64,000 bases of DNA, taken from the NCBI RefSeq assembly GCF_003663845.1, contig NZ_RCCA01000001.1, positions 186,001 to 250,000 of the forward strand. The letters run 5' to 3'. The position numbers and the translations under genes were made by a program. Below the pieces are notes generated by a model. It was not told the origin of the DNA, searched no databases, and worked only from the letters and a program-made list of their open reading frames with translations. Origin of the DNA: Chryseobacterium sp. 7. Lineage in GTDB: Bacteria; Bacteroidota; Bacteroidia; Flavobacteriales; Weeksellaceae. Numbering within the stretch: position 1 is the stretch's first letter; every line of letters begins with the position of its first letter. This document shows, in pieces, positions 45,436 through 54,494 of the stretch.

Positions 45436-45962
45436 TCGAGGGGAATATCCTTTTCCCAGACATCATCCACAAATTCATCGGGGTCAAAATAATTGACTCC
45501 GATTTTTTTTGTTTCAACGGAAATATTTTGAAACAAACCATCATAAAAGCCCTTGCCGTACCCTACCCGGTTTCCTTTTCTGTCACAATACAATAAAGGG
45601 GTAATGACATAATCAAATGCATTTTCACCAGAATCTTCGTTGGAAACAGGTTCTGAAATCCCCCAAGTGTTGGTTTCAAAGACAGTATCTTTAAAAATTT
45701 CGATATTAATAAGTTGATTCCCTACAATTTTAGGGACATAAACACGGATATTCAGGGCTAAAAAATAATCTATGAAGATTTGGGTATTAATTTCTTTTCT
45801 TGCCGGAATCGGGATGAAAACATGCACTTTTTCCAACTCCTCAGGTTTAAAATACTTAATGAAATTTTCAAAAATTTTCTCAGATAACAAGAAAGCCTCA
45901 TCAATAGACAAGGCTTTTCTTTTTTGGGTATATTTTTTTCTAAGCTCAGCTTTTAGCATCAT
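45384..45962 (-). CDS. 5-formyltetrahydrofolate cyclo-ligase
   Basis: 192 residues. An N-terminal K-A-E-L-R-K-K-Y motif is followed by V-F-I-P-I-P-A-R-K-E-I-N-T and the family signature D-Y-V-I-T-P-L-L then G-N-R-V-G-Y-G-K-G-F-Y-D. It uses ATP to convert 5-formyl-THF to 5,10-methenyl-THF in one-carbon metabolism. It lies 8 bases after trhO on the same strand and overlaps the end of the opposite lipoprotein gene by 52 bases. Confidence 0.93.
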   Translation of the reverse strand: MMLKAELRKKYTQKRKALSIDEAFLLSEKIFENFIKYFKPEELEKVHVFIPIPARKEINTQIFIDYFLALNIRVYVPKIVGNQLINIEIFKDTVFETNTWGISEPVSNEDSGENAFDYVITPLLYCDRKGNRVGYGKGFYDGLFQNISVETKKIGVNYFDPDEFVDDVWEKDIPLDYLVTPTEVLSFLSGLE

Positions 45963-45970
45963 TATTAAGA

Positions 45971-47332
45971 TTATGCGTTTTGCACAATTCTGTACAGTTT
46001 ATCAGACAAACGAACTCTGAATGGAAGTTCAAAAGTAATCTGATCTCCTGGTTTTGCAGTGTCACAAGGACCTCCGTTAGCATAGATTTCCGTAATCGTA
46101 ACTTCCTGCTCTCCTGTTGTAGGACCAGAAATTAATACTTTATCTCCTACTGACAGGTCTTTGTTCTCAATTAAAAACTGTGCAATTTTTGATTTTGAAT
46201 AGTAGTGTTCTGCTTTTCCAATCAATTCTTTTTTAACAGCAATCTTTTGACGGATATTTTTTGTTTCAGCTTTTGCTAAAGGTTTATCAGATAAGTCTCC
46301 GGAGCTTTTGAATTTCAAAGCATCGGATTTTCCTTTTCTGAAGACTTTATTTCCAACCTGTAATCCTTTTCTCAATTTCACCTGCTCATCCCAAGGCAAA
46401 TGGATGGTGTCGAGACATTCTGTAGAACAGCAGTTTTCCATAGCGGCTTTACATTCGTCACATTGGATAAACAACAGATGACAGGCATCATTAGCACAAT
46501 TCGTATGGTTATCACAAGGTTTTCCACATTGGTGGCACTGTGAAATAATATCGTCTGTAATTCTCTCTCCTAAACGGTGGTCAAATACAAAGTTTTTACC
46601 AATAAACTTACTTTCTATTCCTTCTTCTTTTATCTGGCGTGTATATTCAATGATACCGCCTTCTAATTGGTAAACATTTTTAAAGCCCTGATGTTTGAAA
46701 TAAGCACTGGCTTTTTCACAACGGATTCCACCTGTACAATACATCAACAGGTTTTTATCTTCTTTAAAATCCTGTAGCTGTTCGTTGATAATCGGTAAGC
46801 TTTCTCTGAAGTTTTCCACATCCGGAGTAATAGCTCCTTCGAAATGCCCTACTTCACTTTCGTAGTGATTTCTGAAATCTACCACAATCGTATTCGGATC
46901 TTCAAGTAAATTATTGAATTCCTGAGCTTTTAAGTGAATTCCTTTATTGGTTACATCAAAAGTTTCGTCATTCAGGCCATCAGCAACAATTTTGTTTCTG
47001 ACTTTTATGGTTAATTTTAAAAAAGAGTAATTGTCCTGGTCTACCGCTACATTTAAACGGATTCCTTTCATGAAGTCATAGACTTCCAGCGTATCACGAA
47101 AAGCCTCAAACTGTTCTGCAGGAACACTCATCTGAGCATTAATTCCTTCAGTGGCAACATAAATACGGCCAAGTGCATCCAGTGCATTCCAGGCTATAAA
47201 TAATTCGTCGCGAAATTTTTTAGGGTCTTCGATTTTGGCATACGCATAGAAAGACAAAGTAAGACGGTCTTTACCGGCTTCATCAATAAGTTGAGCTCTT
47301 TCTTCTGCGCTTAAGGTGTTATACAGTTGCAT
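45971..47332 (-). CDS. trhO: tRNA uridine(34) hydroxylase TrhO with a C-terminal U32-type domain
   Basis: 453 residues, about 100 longer than E. coli TrhO. It has an N-terminal YceA domain (about 20-115) and a rhodanese domain (about 130-230) with the catalytic Cys199 in M-Y-C-T-G-G-I-R-C. A Cys cluster (about 275-315) follows, then an added segment (about 360-453) with I-G-K-A-E-H-Y-Y, V-G-D-K-V-L-I-S-G-P-T-T and G-D-Q-I-T-F, which resembles the C-terminal domain of U32-family proteins such as TrhP. TrhO forms 5-hydroxyuridine in tRNA with oxygen. A -7 box precedes it at 47367-47374. Confidence 0.9.
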   Translation of the reverse strand: MQLYNTLSAEERAQLIDEAGKDRLTLSFYAYAKIEDPKKFRDELFIAWNALDALGRIYVATEGINAQMSVPAEQFEAFRDTLEVYDFMKGIRLNVAVDQDNYSFLKLTIKVRNKIVADGLNDETFDVTNKGIHLKAQEFNNLLEDPNTIVVDFRNHYESEVGHFEGAITPDVENFRESLPIINEQLQDFKEDKNLLMYCTGGIRCEKASAYFKHQGFKNVYQLEGGIIEYTRQIKEEGIESKFIGKNFVFDHRLGERITDDIISQCHQCGKPCDNHTNCANDACHLLFIQCDECKAAMENCCSTECLDTIHLPWDEQVKLRKGLQVGNKVFRKGKSDALKFKSSGDLSDKPLAKAETKNIRQKIAVKKELIGKAEHYYSKSKIAQFLIENKDLSVGDKVLISGPTTGEQEVTITEIYANGGPCDTAKPGDQITFELPFRVRLSDKLYRIVQNA

Positions 47333-47670
47333 GCTATAAACGTTTTAAGTGAGAATAAAATTTTTGCAAAGATAAGAATTTTAGAATAAAGTATATTCAG
47401 ACAGCTATCACAAGTCATAAAGAATGCACGGCCAGCATTGAATTACTGTTTATTTTTTATCACAATTCTGGCCTATTTTCTTTAATTTTTTTTTAATTTT
47501 AGTTAATCCTGACATTAACAATTATGACATAAGGTATAAAATGATATAATAGCCGTTAAATTTTAGTTAAAATTGAAACATAGCATACTAATTGCTTACT
47601 TATTTAACATTAAATTTGTTTACTCAAAAACATAAAAAAGAAATTAATTAATAAACAAGAAAGATATACA
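47333..47670. other. Divergent promoter region of trhO and the HtrA-type protease gene
   Basis: 338 AT-rich bases. TATCTTTG on the minus strand (47374-47367) serves trhO. TAAATTTG (47611-47618) serves the protease gene, with a TTG at 47592-47594 as a weak -33. Near 47560-47580 the segment GTTAAATTTTAGTTAAAATT contains a tandem GTTAAA. No gene or RNA is recognisable. Confidence 0.6.
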
Positions 47671-49206
47671 ATGAAGAGTACTTTAAAAAAACTATTACCA
47701 TTTGCAGTAGTAGGAGTAATCTCCGGAGCTACTACCGTTGGAGCTTTACAATATTTCGGGCATAGCTCCAATAATGGAGATCAATCTTATTTCACAACAG
47801 CCGCACCTAATACTTCATTCGCAGGGATGAATACGGGAGCTGTAGGTGATGATTTTGTGAAAGCAGCTAAAACTACCGTTCCGGCTGTAGTAACCATCAA
47901 AAACTACCAAAGCAGAACAGCAAGCAGAGCTTCTGAACAAGATCTGTTCGACTTTTTCTTCGGAGATCCTTTCGGAGGCGGAGGTGGAGGCCAGCAGAGA
48001 CAGAAGCAGCAACAGGCTCCTGATAATATGCCATCGGGAATGGGTTCTGGTGTAATCATCTCTCCGGACGGTTATATTATTTCCAACAACCACGTGGTAG
48101 CAGGTGCTAATAAGCTGGAAGTAGTATTAAGCAATAAGAAATCATATATCGCAACTTTAGTAGGAACTGATCCTAATACAGATATCTCCTTATTAAAGAT
48201 TGAGGAAAAAGGTCTTCCTTATTTAAATTTTGCGAATTCTGACAATATTGATGTAGGACAATGGGTGCTTGCAGTAGGAAATCCACTTGGATTAAACTCT
48301 ACGGTAACAGCAGGTATTGTTTCTGCGAAAGGAAGAGGTATCGGAATCTTAAGCAGCCAGGGAAAAGCAGCTAACCCTATCGAAAGCTTCATTCAAACAG
48401 ATGCTGCCATCAACCCGGGTAACTCAGGGGGTGCTTTGGTGAACACGAATGGTGAGCTTATCGGTATCAACTCTGCTATCCAGTCTACTACAGGATATTA
48501 TCAGGGATACGGATTTGCTGTTCCTTCTAACCTAGCAAGAAAGATTGTTGAGGATATTAAGAAATTTGGAATTGTACAGAGAGGATTCTTAGGAATTCAG
48601 TCACTGGATCTTTCTAATGATCAATTGGTGACTTCTTACAATAAACAGTTCAAAACGAATCTGAAAGTAGGTTCCGGAGTGTATGTAACCGGATTCGGAG
48701 ATAACAGCGGTGCTGAGGATGCAGGTCTGAAAAAAGGAGATGTTGTTACCAAAATTGATAATTATGACATTACAGATTTTGCTGACCTTTCAATGTCTAT
48801 CGGAAGCAAACGTCCGGGTGACAAAGTACAGGTAACGTATTTAAGAAACGGTAAAGAAGGTACTACTACTGTAACGCTCAGAGATCAGAAAGGAGGAACC
48901 TCTACAAGAACAAAAGCAGATCTTAGTGTAACTGAAAAGATAGGATCAGAATTCCAAAGCATTGATGACAGAACGAAAGCTTATTACGGTTTAAATAGCG
49001 GAGTTGTTGCTAAAAATGTTGTAGAAGGAAGCGAAATGGCTAAAGCAGGAATTGTAGATGGCTATATCATCACAGAAATTAATGGTAAGCCAGTAAATTC
49101 ACAGAAAGATGTAGAAAACTTACTGAATAAATTCTCCGGAACCGCGCAAATAAAATATATGGACGACTACGGAAGAAACTACCAAAGAGGATTTAAAATG
49201 CCTTAA
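47671..49206 (+). CDS. HtrA/DegP-family periplasmic serine protease
   Basis: 511 residues. It has an N-terminal membrane/signal segment (about 8-28) and a trypsin-like domain with the triad H141 (S-N-N-H-V-V), D171 (N-T-D-I-S-L-L) and S252 (N-P-G-N-S-G-G-A-L). Two PDZ domains follow (about 300-400 and 415-505). The segment before the protease core carries a Gly/Gln-rich stretch. It degrades or refolds misfolded envelope proteins. It is monocistronic, ended by a hairpin at 49241. Confidence 0.95.
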   Translation: MKSTLKKLLPFAVVGVISGATTVGALQYFGHSSNNGDQSYFTTAAPNTSFAGMNTGAVGDDFVKAAKTTVPAVVTIKNYQSRTASRASEQDLFDFFFGDPFGGGGGGQQRQKQQQAPDNMPSGMGSGVIISPDGYIISNNHVVAGANKLEVVLSNKKSYIATLVGTDPNTDISLLKIEEKGLPYLNFANSDNIDVGQWVLAVGNPLGLNSTVTAGIVSAKGRGIGILSSQGKAANPIESFIQTDAAINPGNSGGALVNTNGELIGINSAIQSTTGYYQGYGFAVPSNLARKIVEDIKKFGIVQRGFLGIQSLDLSNDQLVTSYNKQFKTNLKVGSGVYVTGFGDNSGAEDAGLKKGDVVTKIDNYDITDFADLSMSIGSKRPGDKVQVTYLRNGKEGTTTVTLRDQKGGTSTRTKADLSVTEKIGSEFQSIDDRTKAYYGLNSGVVAKNVVEGSEMAKAGIVDGYIITEINGKPVNSQKDVENLLNKFSGTAQIKYMDDYGRNYQRGFKMP

Positions 49207-49240
49207 TCAGAAAACTAAATTAGTTATTCATATCAACAAA

Positions 49241-49271
49241 AAAACGCTGCAGAAATCTGCAGCGTTTTTTT
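49241..49271. terminator. Bidirectional terminator
   Basis: AACGCTGCAGA, 2-base loop, TCTGCAGCGTT flanked by A and T runs. It separates the convergent protease and membrane-protein genes. Confidence 0.9.
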
Positions 49272-49278
49272 ATATTTT

Positions 49279-49734
49279 TTATTTAGGCTTATTCATTTTT
49301 TCAGTAATTCTTTTCTTCTTGTTCCTTTCATAAATAATTTCTACAATCTTACCGCCAATCCAGGAAAACGGAAAAAAGGTAAGAAAAATAGAAATCTTAT
49401 AAAACGTAGGATGATAAGGAAAAATAATCACATCCAGCATGGCGATAAAGAGCATAATAAAACCGATCAGAATAGCATAAGCTACTTTAGCATATTTTAC
49501 AATGATAGCTGTAGCCACTCCTCCAATAGTTGTTCCCAATCCGGAAATAAACAGAAGGAATCCGAAAAACGCCTTATCATCTTTCATGCTGAAAAGAAAC
49601 CTTTGCCAGTGCTCAAACGGAGCAAAAGCCTCAAAAGTTATCCATTGCGGAAAAGCTCTTATACCAAGAGTAATAATAAGCCCTGTAATAGCAAGGCCTA
49701 CCAGAACCGCAATTGTATTTCTTATAAAATTCAT
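49279..49734 (-). CDS. Four-helix membrane protein of unknown function
   Basis: 151 residues. Hydrophobic segments lie near 6-25, 58-82, 88-108 and 112-135, followed by a Lys/Arg-rich cytoplasmic tail. I do not recognise a family. The ATG overlaps the stop of ridA (TAATG), so it is translated with that gene. Confidence 0.75.
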   Translation of the reverse strand: MNFIRNTIAVLVGLAITGLIITLGIRAFPQWITFEAFAPFEHWQRFLFSMKDDKAFFGFLLFISGLGTTIGGVATAIIVKYAKVAYAILIGFIMLFIAMLDVIIFPYHPTFYKISIFLTFFPFSWIGGKIVEIIYERNKKKRITEKMNKPK

Positions 49735-50114
49735 TAATCCTGATGTGCGATCATAGAAATTTCGATATCCACATTTTTAGGCAGGCAAGAAACCTGTACC
49801 GTTTCACGTGCCGGGTAGCTTTCTGAATCTAAGTAAGATGCATAGATATCATTCATTACAGCAAAATCATCCATACTTTTAAGGAAGATGGTAGCTTTTA
49901 CAACGTTTTTGAATGTCATGCCTGCTTCAGTAAGGATCGCTTCAAGGTTTTTCATTACCTGATGCGTTTCTTTTTCAATGCCTTCTACCAATTTACCAGT
50001 TGCAGGATCTACAGGAATCTGTCCCGAGATATACAGGACTCCATTAGCCATATTAGCTTGTGAATAAGGTCCGATAGCTGCAGGTGCATTAACTGTGTTT
50101 ATTATTTGTTTCAT
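49734..50114 (-). CDS. ridA: RidA-family enamine/imine deaminase
   Basis: 126 residues from the ATG at 50114. The RidA pattern is complete: A-P-A-A-I-G-P-Y-S-Q-A, Y-I-S-G-Q-I-P-V-D-P-A-T-G, F-L-K-S-M-D-D-F-A, and the substrate-binding Arg in P-A-R-E-T-V-Q-V. It hydrolyses reactive enamines and imines from amino-acid breakdown. An upstream ATG at 50153 would add 13 residues not seen in the family, so I chose the internal one. Confidence 0.95.
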   Translation of the reverse strand: MKQIINTVNAPAAIGPYSQANMANGVLYISGQIPVDPATGKLVEGIEKETHQVMKNLEAILTEAGMTFKNVVKATIFLKSMDDFAVMNDIYASYLDSESYPARETVQVSCLPKNVDIEISMIAHQD

Positions 50115-50242
50115 ATATGGATATTTATTTTTTCTATGGTTATAAGCAATCACCGGTTAAGATATTCTCTCTAAAAGTGATTTCCTTAGAATTTATTTTG
50201 GTTGCAAATATAAAATTTATATTCTCAAATGCCAATCTGATA

Positions 50243-52828
50243 TTAGAAAGGTGCATTTGGTTGGGTAAAGCTTCTGTCTTTGTACTTCAATGCATCACTT
50301 AAGATATTGGCTTTGATCCCGATAAAGAAGTCATATACTTTATACTGTCCGAAAGGAACCCAGTTGAAATTGATTGTAAAGCTTCGCTGATCTCTGGAAA
50401 AACCAATTCTTGTATATGCCAATTCTTTAGTTACCATATCATAATGCGTACTTCCGTTGATATTCCAGTAAGGTGTAAGTTTAATACTACCGTCTAATCC
50501 GATGGATGCAATTTTATTCGGCAATCTACTCAATCCTTTCGAGTAAGCATAGTTGGCACTGATGTTCAAAGTCCACGCCTGATCAAAATGAGCATAATGA
50601 TCATCATCAAAATAATAATTCTCATTTCGGACTTCTCCTTTCGAAGCATATTTTTTAGCATAATCTGTCTTTTCACCAAAAATTTCACTGCTTAAAGGAT
50701 AGGATAGCTGCACATTGAATCCCTGCACACTGAAGTGCCCGAACTGCTCTGTTCTTACACCCGTATCCGATCCTGAAGAGAAATCAATTTTATAAGGCTC
50801 CAATGAAAGACTGGTATTTACTGTAAGTTTATTATTGAAGAAAGAAGACTGCCCGTTAATTGTGAATATAGACCAAGGGTGATCTTTCGCAGCGAAGTTA
50901 TAACTTCCGGCAAGGTTCAAAGATTCAAAAATTTTGATTTTCTTTACCCCTGTAGAATCGCTTTTTGATTTCACTTTCATCTCGATATTGTTCCCGATAT
51001 TGAAACCAAGAGCACCTACCATTCCGCTAGACGGGCTTCCGATGATTCCTTTTTCAAAGATAGAATAAGGAGTAAGGGCTCCGTTAGCATTGTAATAGTT
51101 TCTGTAATATCCGAAATTAGGACTTGAGAAATCCGGAGAATACGTAAACCCAATACTTGGTGTCATCATATGTCTCACCGCTTCTATTGCAGATCCTTTT
51201 TTGAATTTCATCATTCCGTAAAGGGTAGTCTGAAGACTGGCAGACGTAGAAAAGGTAGAGTATCCTGTAAAGTTTTTATTGATCTCATCTACAGTAACAT
51301 TCTTTACCGGATCGTAATATCTGTTCAGTGTTTTTGTAGTCAGGGCATTGTCAATATTGGCACTTAAGCTGAAAGTGAAATATTTCGCCAATGTGGTATT
51401 GGTTGCCAATGCAATATTGTTTTTAAGCCCGGTCTGCATTTTATCCCACATTTCTTTTTTGAACAGCTCATTTTCCTGAGTATTCACGAAGTTGGTAAGA
51501 TTGAAACCTGTATTTACTGTAATATTTTCAAGAAGTCCCTGCCTGATTCCCGTTCTTGATTTAAACAAATAGAACTGATTGATGGCAACATTCATCTGCG
51601 GAAGACGAAGATCTGCCAATCCTGTTGCAAAGTTCTGTGAATAAGAAGCTGTTCCGGTAATGGTCATTGGAAGTTTCAGGAATCTTTTGGTAAGGGTTAC
51701 CGTAGAGTTCTGCTGCGTATTCAGTACATTCTGGTTGAAAATATAGTTGTTGTTCAGCGGGTTGTTATAAAACTTTGTACTTACTATATCAACAGAAGCA
51801 CTGAATGTAAGGAAAGGATTCGCTTTAGAATCCTGAGAGTGCGTCCAGTTAATTCTATAGGTACTGTTTTTGGTATAATCATCCAACCCTTTAATCCCTC
51901 TCACCATGGTACCAATATCTGCTGTAAAGTTTCCGGAGTAGCGGTATTTCTTCTGATAATTCACCTGAGGACGTAGATTCCAGCTTCCTTTGGTATAAAT
52001 ATCTGCCAGAACTTTAAGGTCAAAGTGTTCTCCAATCGGCTGATAATATCCAATTCCATTAAGGAAAAAACCTACATCTTCCCTTTCACCAAAACTCGGG
52101 ATCAGAATACCTGCAGCTCTTTTAGCCGAAAACGGCAAAATGGCAAACGGAAGGTAAAGAGGTGTAGGAACCTGCTCAATAAACATCTGAATAGGCCCCG
52201 TAACGATCTGGGATTTATTTTTGGTTTTAATCAGCTTAATATTATAAGCTCTCATAAAATAATCCGCAGCTGTATCTTTTTTCTTAATGAAATAATCATC
52301 CGTTGTATAATCCGCTTTTCTCATCGCGAATACGGAATCGTTATATTTTTTGGTCTTCTGCGCTATAATTACTCCTTCGCTTTCTTCTGTACGGGCATTG
52401 AAAGCAATAGCCTGTTTGGTTTTTGTATTATAGCTAAATTCGTTGGTTTCGTATTTTTTCCCGGCCTGTGTGGTAATTACAGGTTCTATGATTTTCCCTA
52501 AAGAGTCTTGTTTTCCTCTCGCATAGATTAAATTTTTATTATCATCAATAGAAATATAATCTGCATCAATCTGCATATCCTGATACTTTACCTGCGCATT
52601 TTTGTTCAGGAAAGTCATTTTTTTCGGGATGTCTCTCCTTTGGTCGTCAGCTTTTGTACGAAGAATATCATCCAGAGATTCTTTTTTTACAACTATGGTA
52701 TCCTTTTTGGAAATAGTATCATTAACCGCATTTTTAGGCAATTTTTCAGGAGTTTTCTGTGCTAAAAAATTGTTAAAAATTAGGATAATTAAAATTTGTA
52801 ATATATTTTTGAGGACGGTTTTGGCCAA
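50243..52828 (-). CDS. lptD: LptD-type LPS assembly outer-membrane protein
   Basis: 861 residues. It has a signal peptide, a Lys/Asp-rich linker (about 25-70) and an OstA-like jelly-roll domain (about 75-180, with Q-I-D-A-D-Y-I-S-I and A-R-G-K-Q-D). The large C-terminal barrel has G-P-I-Q-M-F-I-E-Q-V-P-T-P and repeated aromatic strands. It inserts lipopolysaccharide into the outer leaflet with LptE. The gene diverges from the amidase gene with 53 bases between. Confidence 0.9.
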   Translation of the reverse strand: MAKTVLKNILQILIILIFNNFLAQKTPEKLPKNAVNDTISKKDTIVVKKESLDDILRTKADDQRRDIPKKMTFLNKNAQVKYQDMQIDADYISIDDNKNLIYARGKQDSLGKIIEPVITTQAGKKYETNEFSYNTKTKQAIAFNARTEESEGVIIAQKTKKYNDSVFAMRKADYTTDDYFIKKKDTAADYFMRAYNIKLIKTKNKSQIVTGPIQMFIEQVPTPLYLPFAILPFSAKRAAGILIPSFGEREDVGFFLNGIGYYQPIGEHFDLKVLADIYTKGSWNLRPQVNYQKKYRYSGNFTADIGTMVRGIKGLDDYTKNSTYRINWTHSQDSKANPFLTFSASVDIVSTKFYNNPLNNNYIFNQNVLNTQQNSTVTLTKRFLKLPMTITGTASYSQNFATGLADLRLPQMNVAINQFYLFKSRTGIRQGLLENITVNTGFNLTNFVNTQENELFKKEMWDKMQTGLKNNIALATNTTLAKYFTFSLSANIDNALTTKTLNRYYDPVKNVTVDEINKNFTGYSTFSTSASLQTTLYGMMKFKKGSAIEAVRHMMTPSIGFTYSPDFSSPNFGYYRNYYNANGALTPYSIFEKGIIGSPSSGMVGALGFNIGNNIEMKVKSKSDSTGVKKIKIFESLNLAGSYNFAAKDHPWSIFTINGQSSFFNNKLTVNTSLSLEPYKIDFSSGSDTGVRTEQFGHFSVQGFNVQLSYPLSSEIFGEKTDYAKKYASKGEVRNENYYFDDDHYAHFDQAWTLNISANYAYSKGLSRLPNKIASIGLDGSIKLTPYWNINGSTHYDMVTKELAYTRIGFSRDQRSFTINFNWVPFGQYKVYDFFIGIKANILSDALKYKDRSFTQPNAPF

Positions 52829-52881
52829 TGTTATTCTATATAATTAAGGCTCAAAATTAATATAATTTTTATAACTGTAAG

Positions 52882-54168
52882 ATGCACAAACAAAATTTTA
52901 AAATAATTTTATCATTTCTCCTCATCCTTACCAGCAACTTTATTTTCTCTCAAAAGAAGTTTACTATCGTTCTGGATGCGGGACACGGAGGAAGTGATCA
53001 TGGAGCGAACAGGACTTATTCTGACATTGGAAGAGTGGCAGAAAAAGACATTACTCTTGCCATTACGTTAAAAGTAGGGGCCATGTTAGAAAAAAACAGG
53101 GATTTCAAAGTAATATATACCCGAAAAATTGACGAGTATCCTTCTCTATCTGACAGAACCAATCTGGCGAACAGGAGTAAAGCAGACCTTTTTGTATCTA
53201 TTCACTGTAATTCTTCCCAAAGACCTACAGCTTATGGTACAGAAACGTATGTACAGGGCCCTAACCAAAATAATGAGAATCTTGAGGTTGCCAAAAGAGA
53301 GAATGACGTAATTTTCCTGGATGAAAAAGATAAGCAGACCTTCGGTTCTTATAACCCCGATTCTCCGGAATCATTAATTGCTTTGAAACTTCAGCAAAGT
53401 AAGTATTTGGAATCAAGTCTTCTTTTAGGTGGATTAGTAGAGGATAATTTTGTGAATAAAGATAAAAGATCTTCAAGAGGAGTTTTCCAGAAGAATCTTC
53501 ACGTTCTCCGTATGAATGCCATGCCGTCTGTATTGATAGAAACCGGGTTCATCAACCATCCGGAAGAAAGCCACTATATTGCTTCAGACAAAGGACAGAC
53601 TGAGATTGCAGAAAGTATCTATAATGCAATCATTGATTATAAAAAGGCAGTCGACAGAAAATCAGGCGGTTCTTTTGCGGTAAAAAAACCGGAACCGGAA
53701 AAACCAGCAGAAGTTCCTTTGAAAAATGATTTCAGAATTCTATTAATGAGTTCACCTACGAAATACAATGAAAACGACCCTGCTTTGAAAGGCCTTAATT
53801 ATATTCTTACTCTTAAAGAAAACGGTCAGTATAAATACTACTATGCTGTAACGAATATGGCTTCTGTGAAAGATATCAATCTTAAAACAGCTAAGGATGC
53901 CGGATTCAGAAATGCTTTTGCAGTAGGTTTTATGCCTAATCAAAGGATTAACATGGGCTACTATACGATAGAAGTATATTCCGGTGATAAACTGAACGGT
54001 AATTCTTACATCCTTCAGAACCTGAAAGACGTGGAAAGAGAGAAAGACAGTGGCGTGTTCTATTACACTTATGGAAAGGTTTACACGTTAGAAGATGCTG
54101 TGAAACTTCAAAAAGAACTTGAAGCTAAAGGCATCAAAAACACGGTAATACAGAAAGTCTACAAATAA
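52882..54168 (+). CDS. N-acetylmuramoyl-L-alanine amidase
   Basis: 428 residues. The signal peptide (F-L-L-I-L-T-S-N-F-I-F-S) is followed by an Amidase_3 domain (about 28-255). The zinc ligands are in D-A-G-H-G-G, V-A-E-K-D and S-I-H-C-N, and the catalytic Glu in L-I-E-T-G-F. A Lys/Pro linker leads to a C-terminal domain (about 280-428) that resembles a SPOR-type fold. It cuts the amide bond between MurNAc and the stem peptide during division. It ends 59 bases before tRNA-Glu. Confidence 0.94.
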   Translation: MHKQNFKIILSFLLILTSNFIFSQKKFTIVLDAGHGGSDHGANRTYSDIGRVAEKDITLAITLKVGAMLEKNRDFKVIYTRKIDEYPSLSDRTNLANRSKADLFVSIHCNSSQRPTAYGTETYVQGPNQNNENLEVAKRENDVIFLDEKDKQTFGSYNPDSPESLIALKLQQSKYLESSLLLGGLVEDNFVNKDKRSSRGVFQKNLHVLRMNAMPSVLIETGFINHPEESHYIASDKGQTEIAESIYNAIIDYKKAVDRKSGGSFAVKKPEPEKPAEVPLKNDFRILLMSSPTKYNENDPALKGLNYILTLKENGQYKYYYAVTNMASVKDINLKTAKDAGFRNAFAVGFMPNQRINMGYYTIEVYSGDKLNGNSYILQNLKDVEREKDSGVFYYTYGKVYTLEDAVKLQKELEAKGIKNTVIQKVYK

Positions 54169-54182
54169 TTTAAAAGAATAAT

Positions 54183-54213
54183 TTTGAGGTTAAAGAGTTA
54201 ATTCCTACCTTTG
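54183..54213 (+). promoter_or_regulatory. Promoter of tRNA-Glu
   Basis: TTTG (54183-54186), 19 bases, TACCTTTG (54206-54213). This is an exact match to the Bacteroidota consensus, 14 bases before the tRNA. Confidence 0.85.
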
Positions 54214-54227
54214 CAACCTCAAAATTT

Positions 54228-54299
54228 GGCCTATTCGTCTAGTGGTCAGGACTCAAGATTTTCATTCTTGCAACAGGGGTTCGATTCCCCTATAGGCTA
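54228..54299 (+). tRNA. tRNA-Glu (anticodon TTC)
   Basis: A 72-base cloverleaf: acceptor GGCCTAT / ATAGGCT, D arm GTC...GAC, anticodon stem CAAGA / TCTTG with loop TTTTCAT (anticodon TTC), T arm AGGGG / CCCCT with loop TTCGATT, and discriminator A. The 3' CCA is not encoded. The first acceptor pair is G-U. An integrase gene begins 195 bases downstream, so the 3' end of this tRNA is the likely attachment site. Confidence 0.96.
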
Positions 54300-54302
54300 C
54301 CG

Positions 54303-54320
54303 AAAGCTATACATAGCTTT
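54303..54320. repeat. Inverted repeat just after tRNA-Glu
   Basis: AAAGCTAT-AC-ATAGCTTT, a perfect 8-base inverted repeat three bases after the tRNA end. Its position suggests a core or accessory site for the integrase. Confidence 0.4.
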
Positions 54321-54334
54321 ACACAATACTAGCT

Positions 54335-54377
54335 AAAAACCTCTTTTAAACAATGTTTATCAGGGGTTTTTATTTTT
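54335..54377 (+). terminator. Terminator downstream of tRNA-Glu
   Basis: AAAAACCTC pairs with GGGGTTTTT across a 19-base loop and is followed by ATTTTT. Confidence 0.6.
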
Positions 54378-54381
54378 AACA

Positions 54382-54410
54382 ACATAAAGTAATGTAAAGT
54401 CACATAAAGC
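54382..54410 (+). repeat. Three 10-bp direct repeats, candidate integrase arm sites
   Basis: ACATAAAGT, AATGTAAAGT and CACATAAAGC follow one another at 10-base steps, sharing (A/G)TAAAG, between the tRNA and the integrase gene. Tyrosine integrases with an N-terminal arm-binding domain use such repeats. Confidence 0.45.
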
Positions 54411-54494
54411 ATTTTTTGTCCCTAAGATGTCCCCATTCTTTTTAAATTAATATTCTATCTCAAAATTATTTTTAACTTTAAATAAATATTTGAT

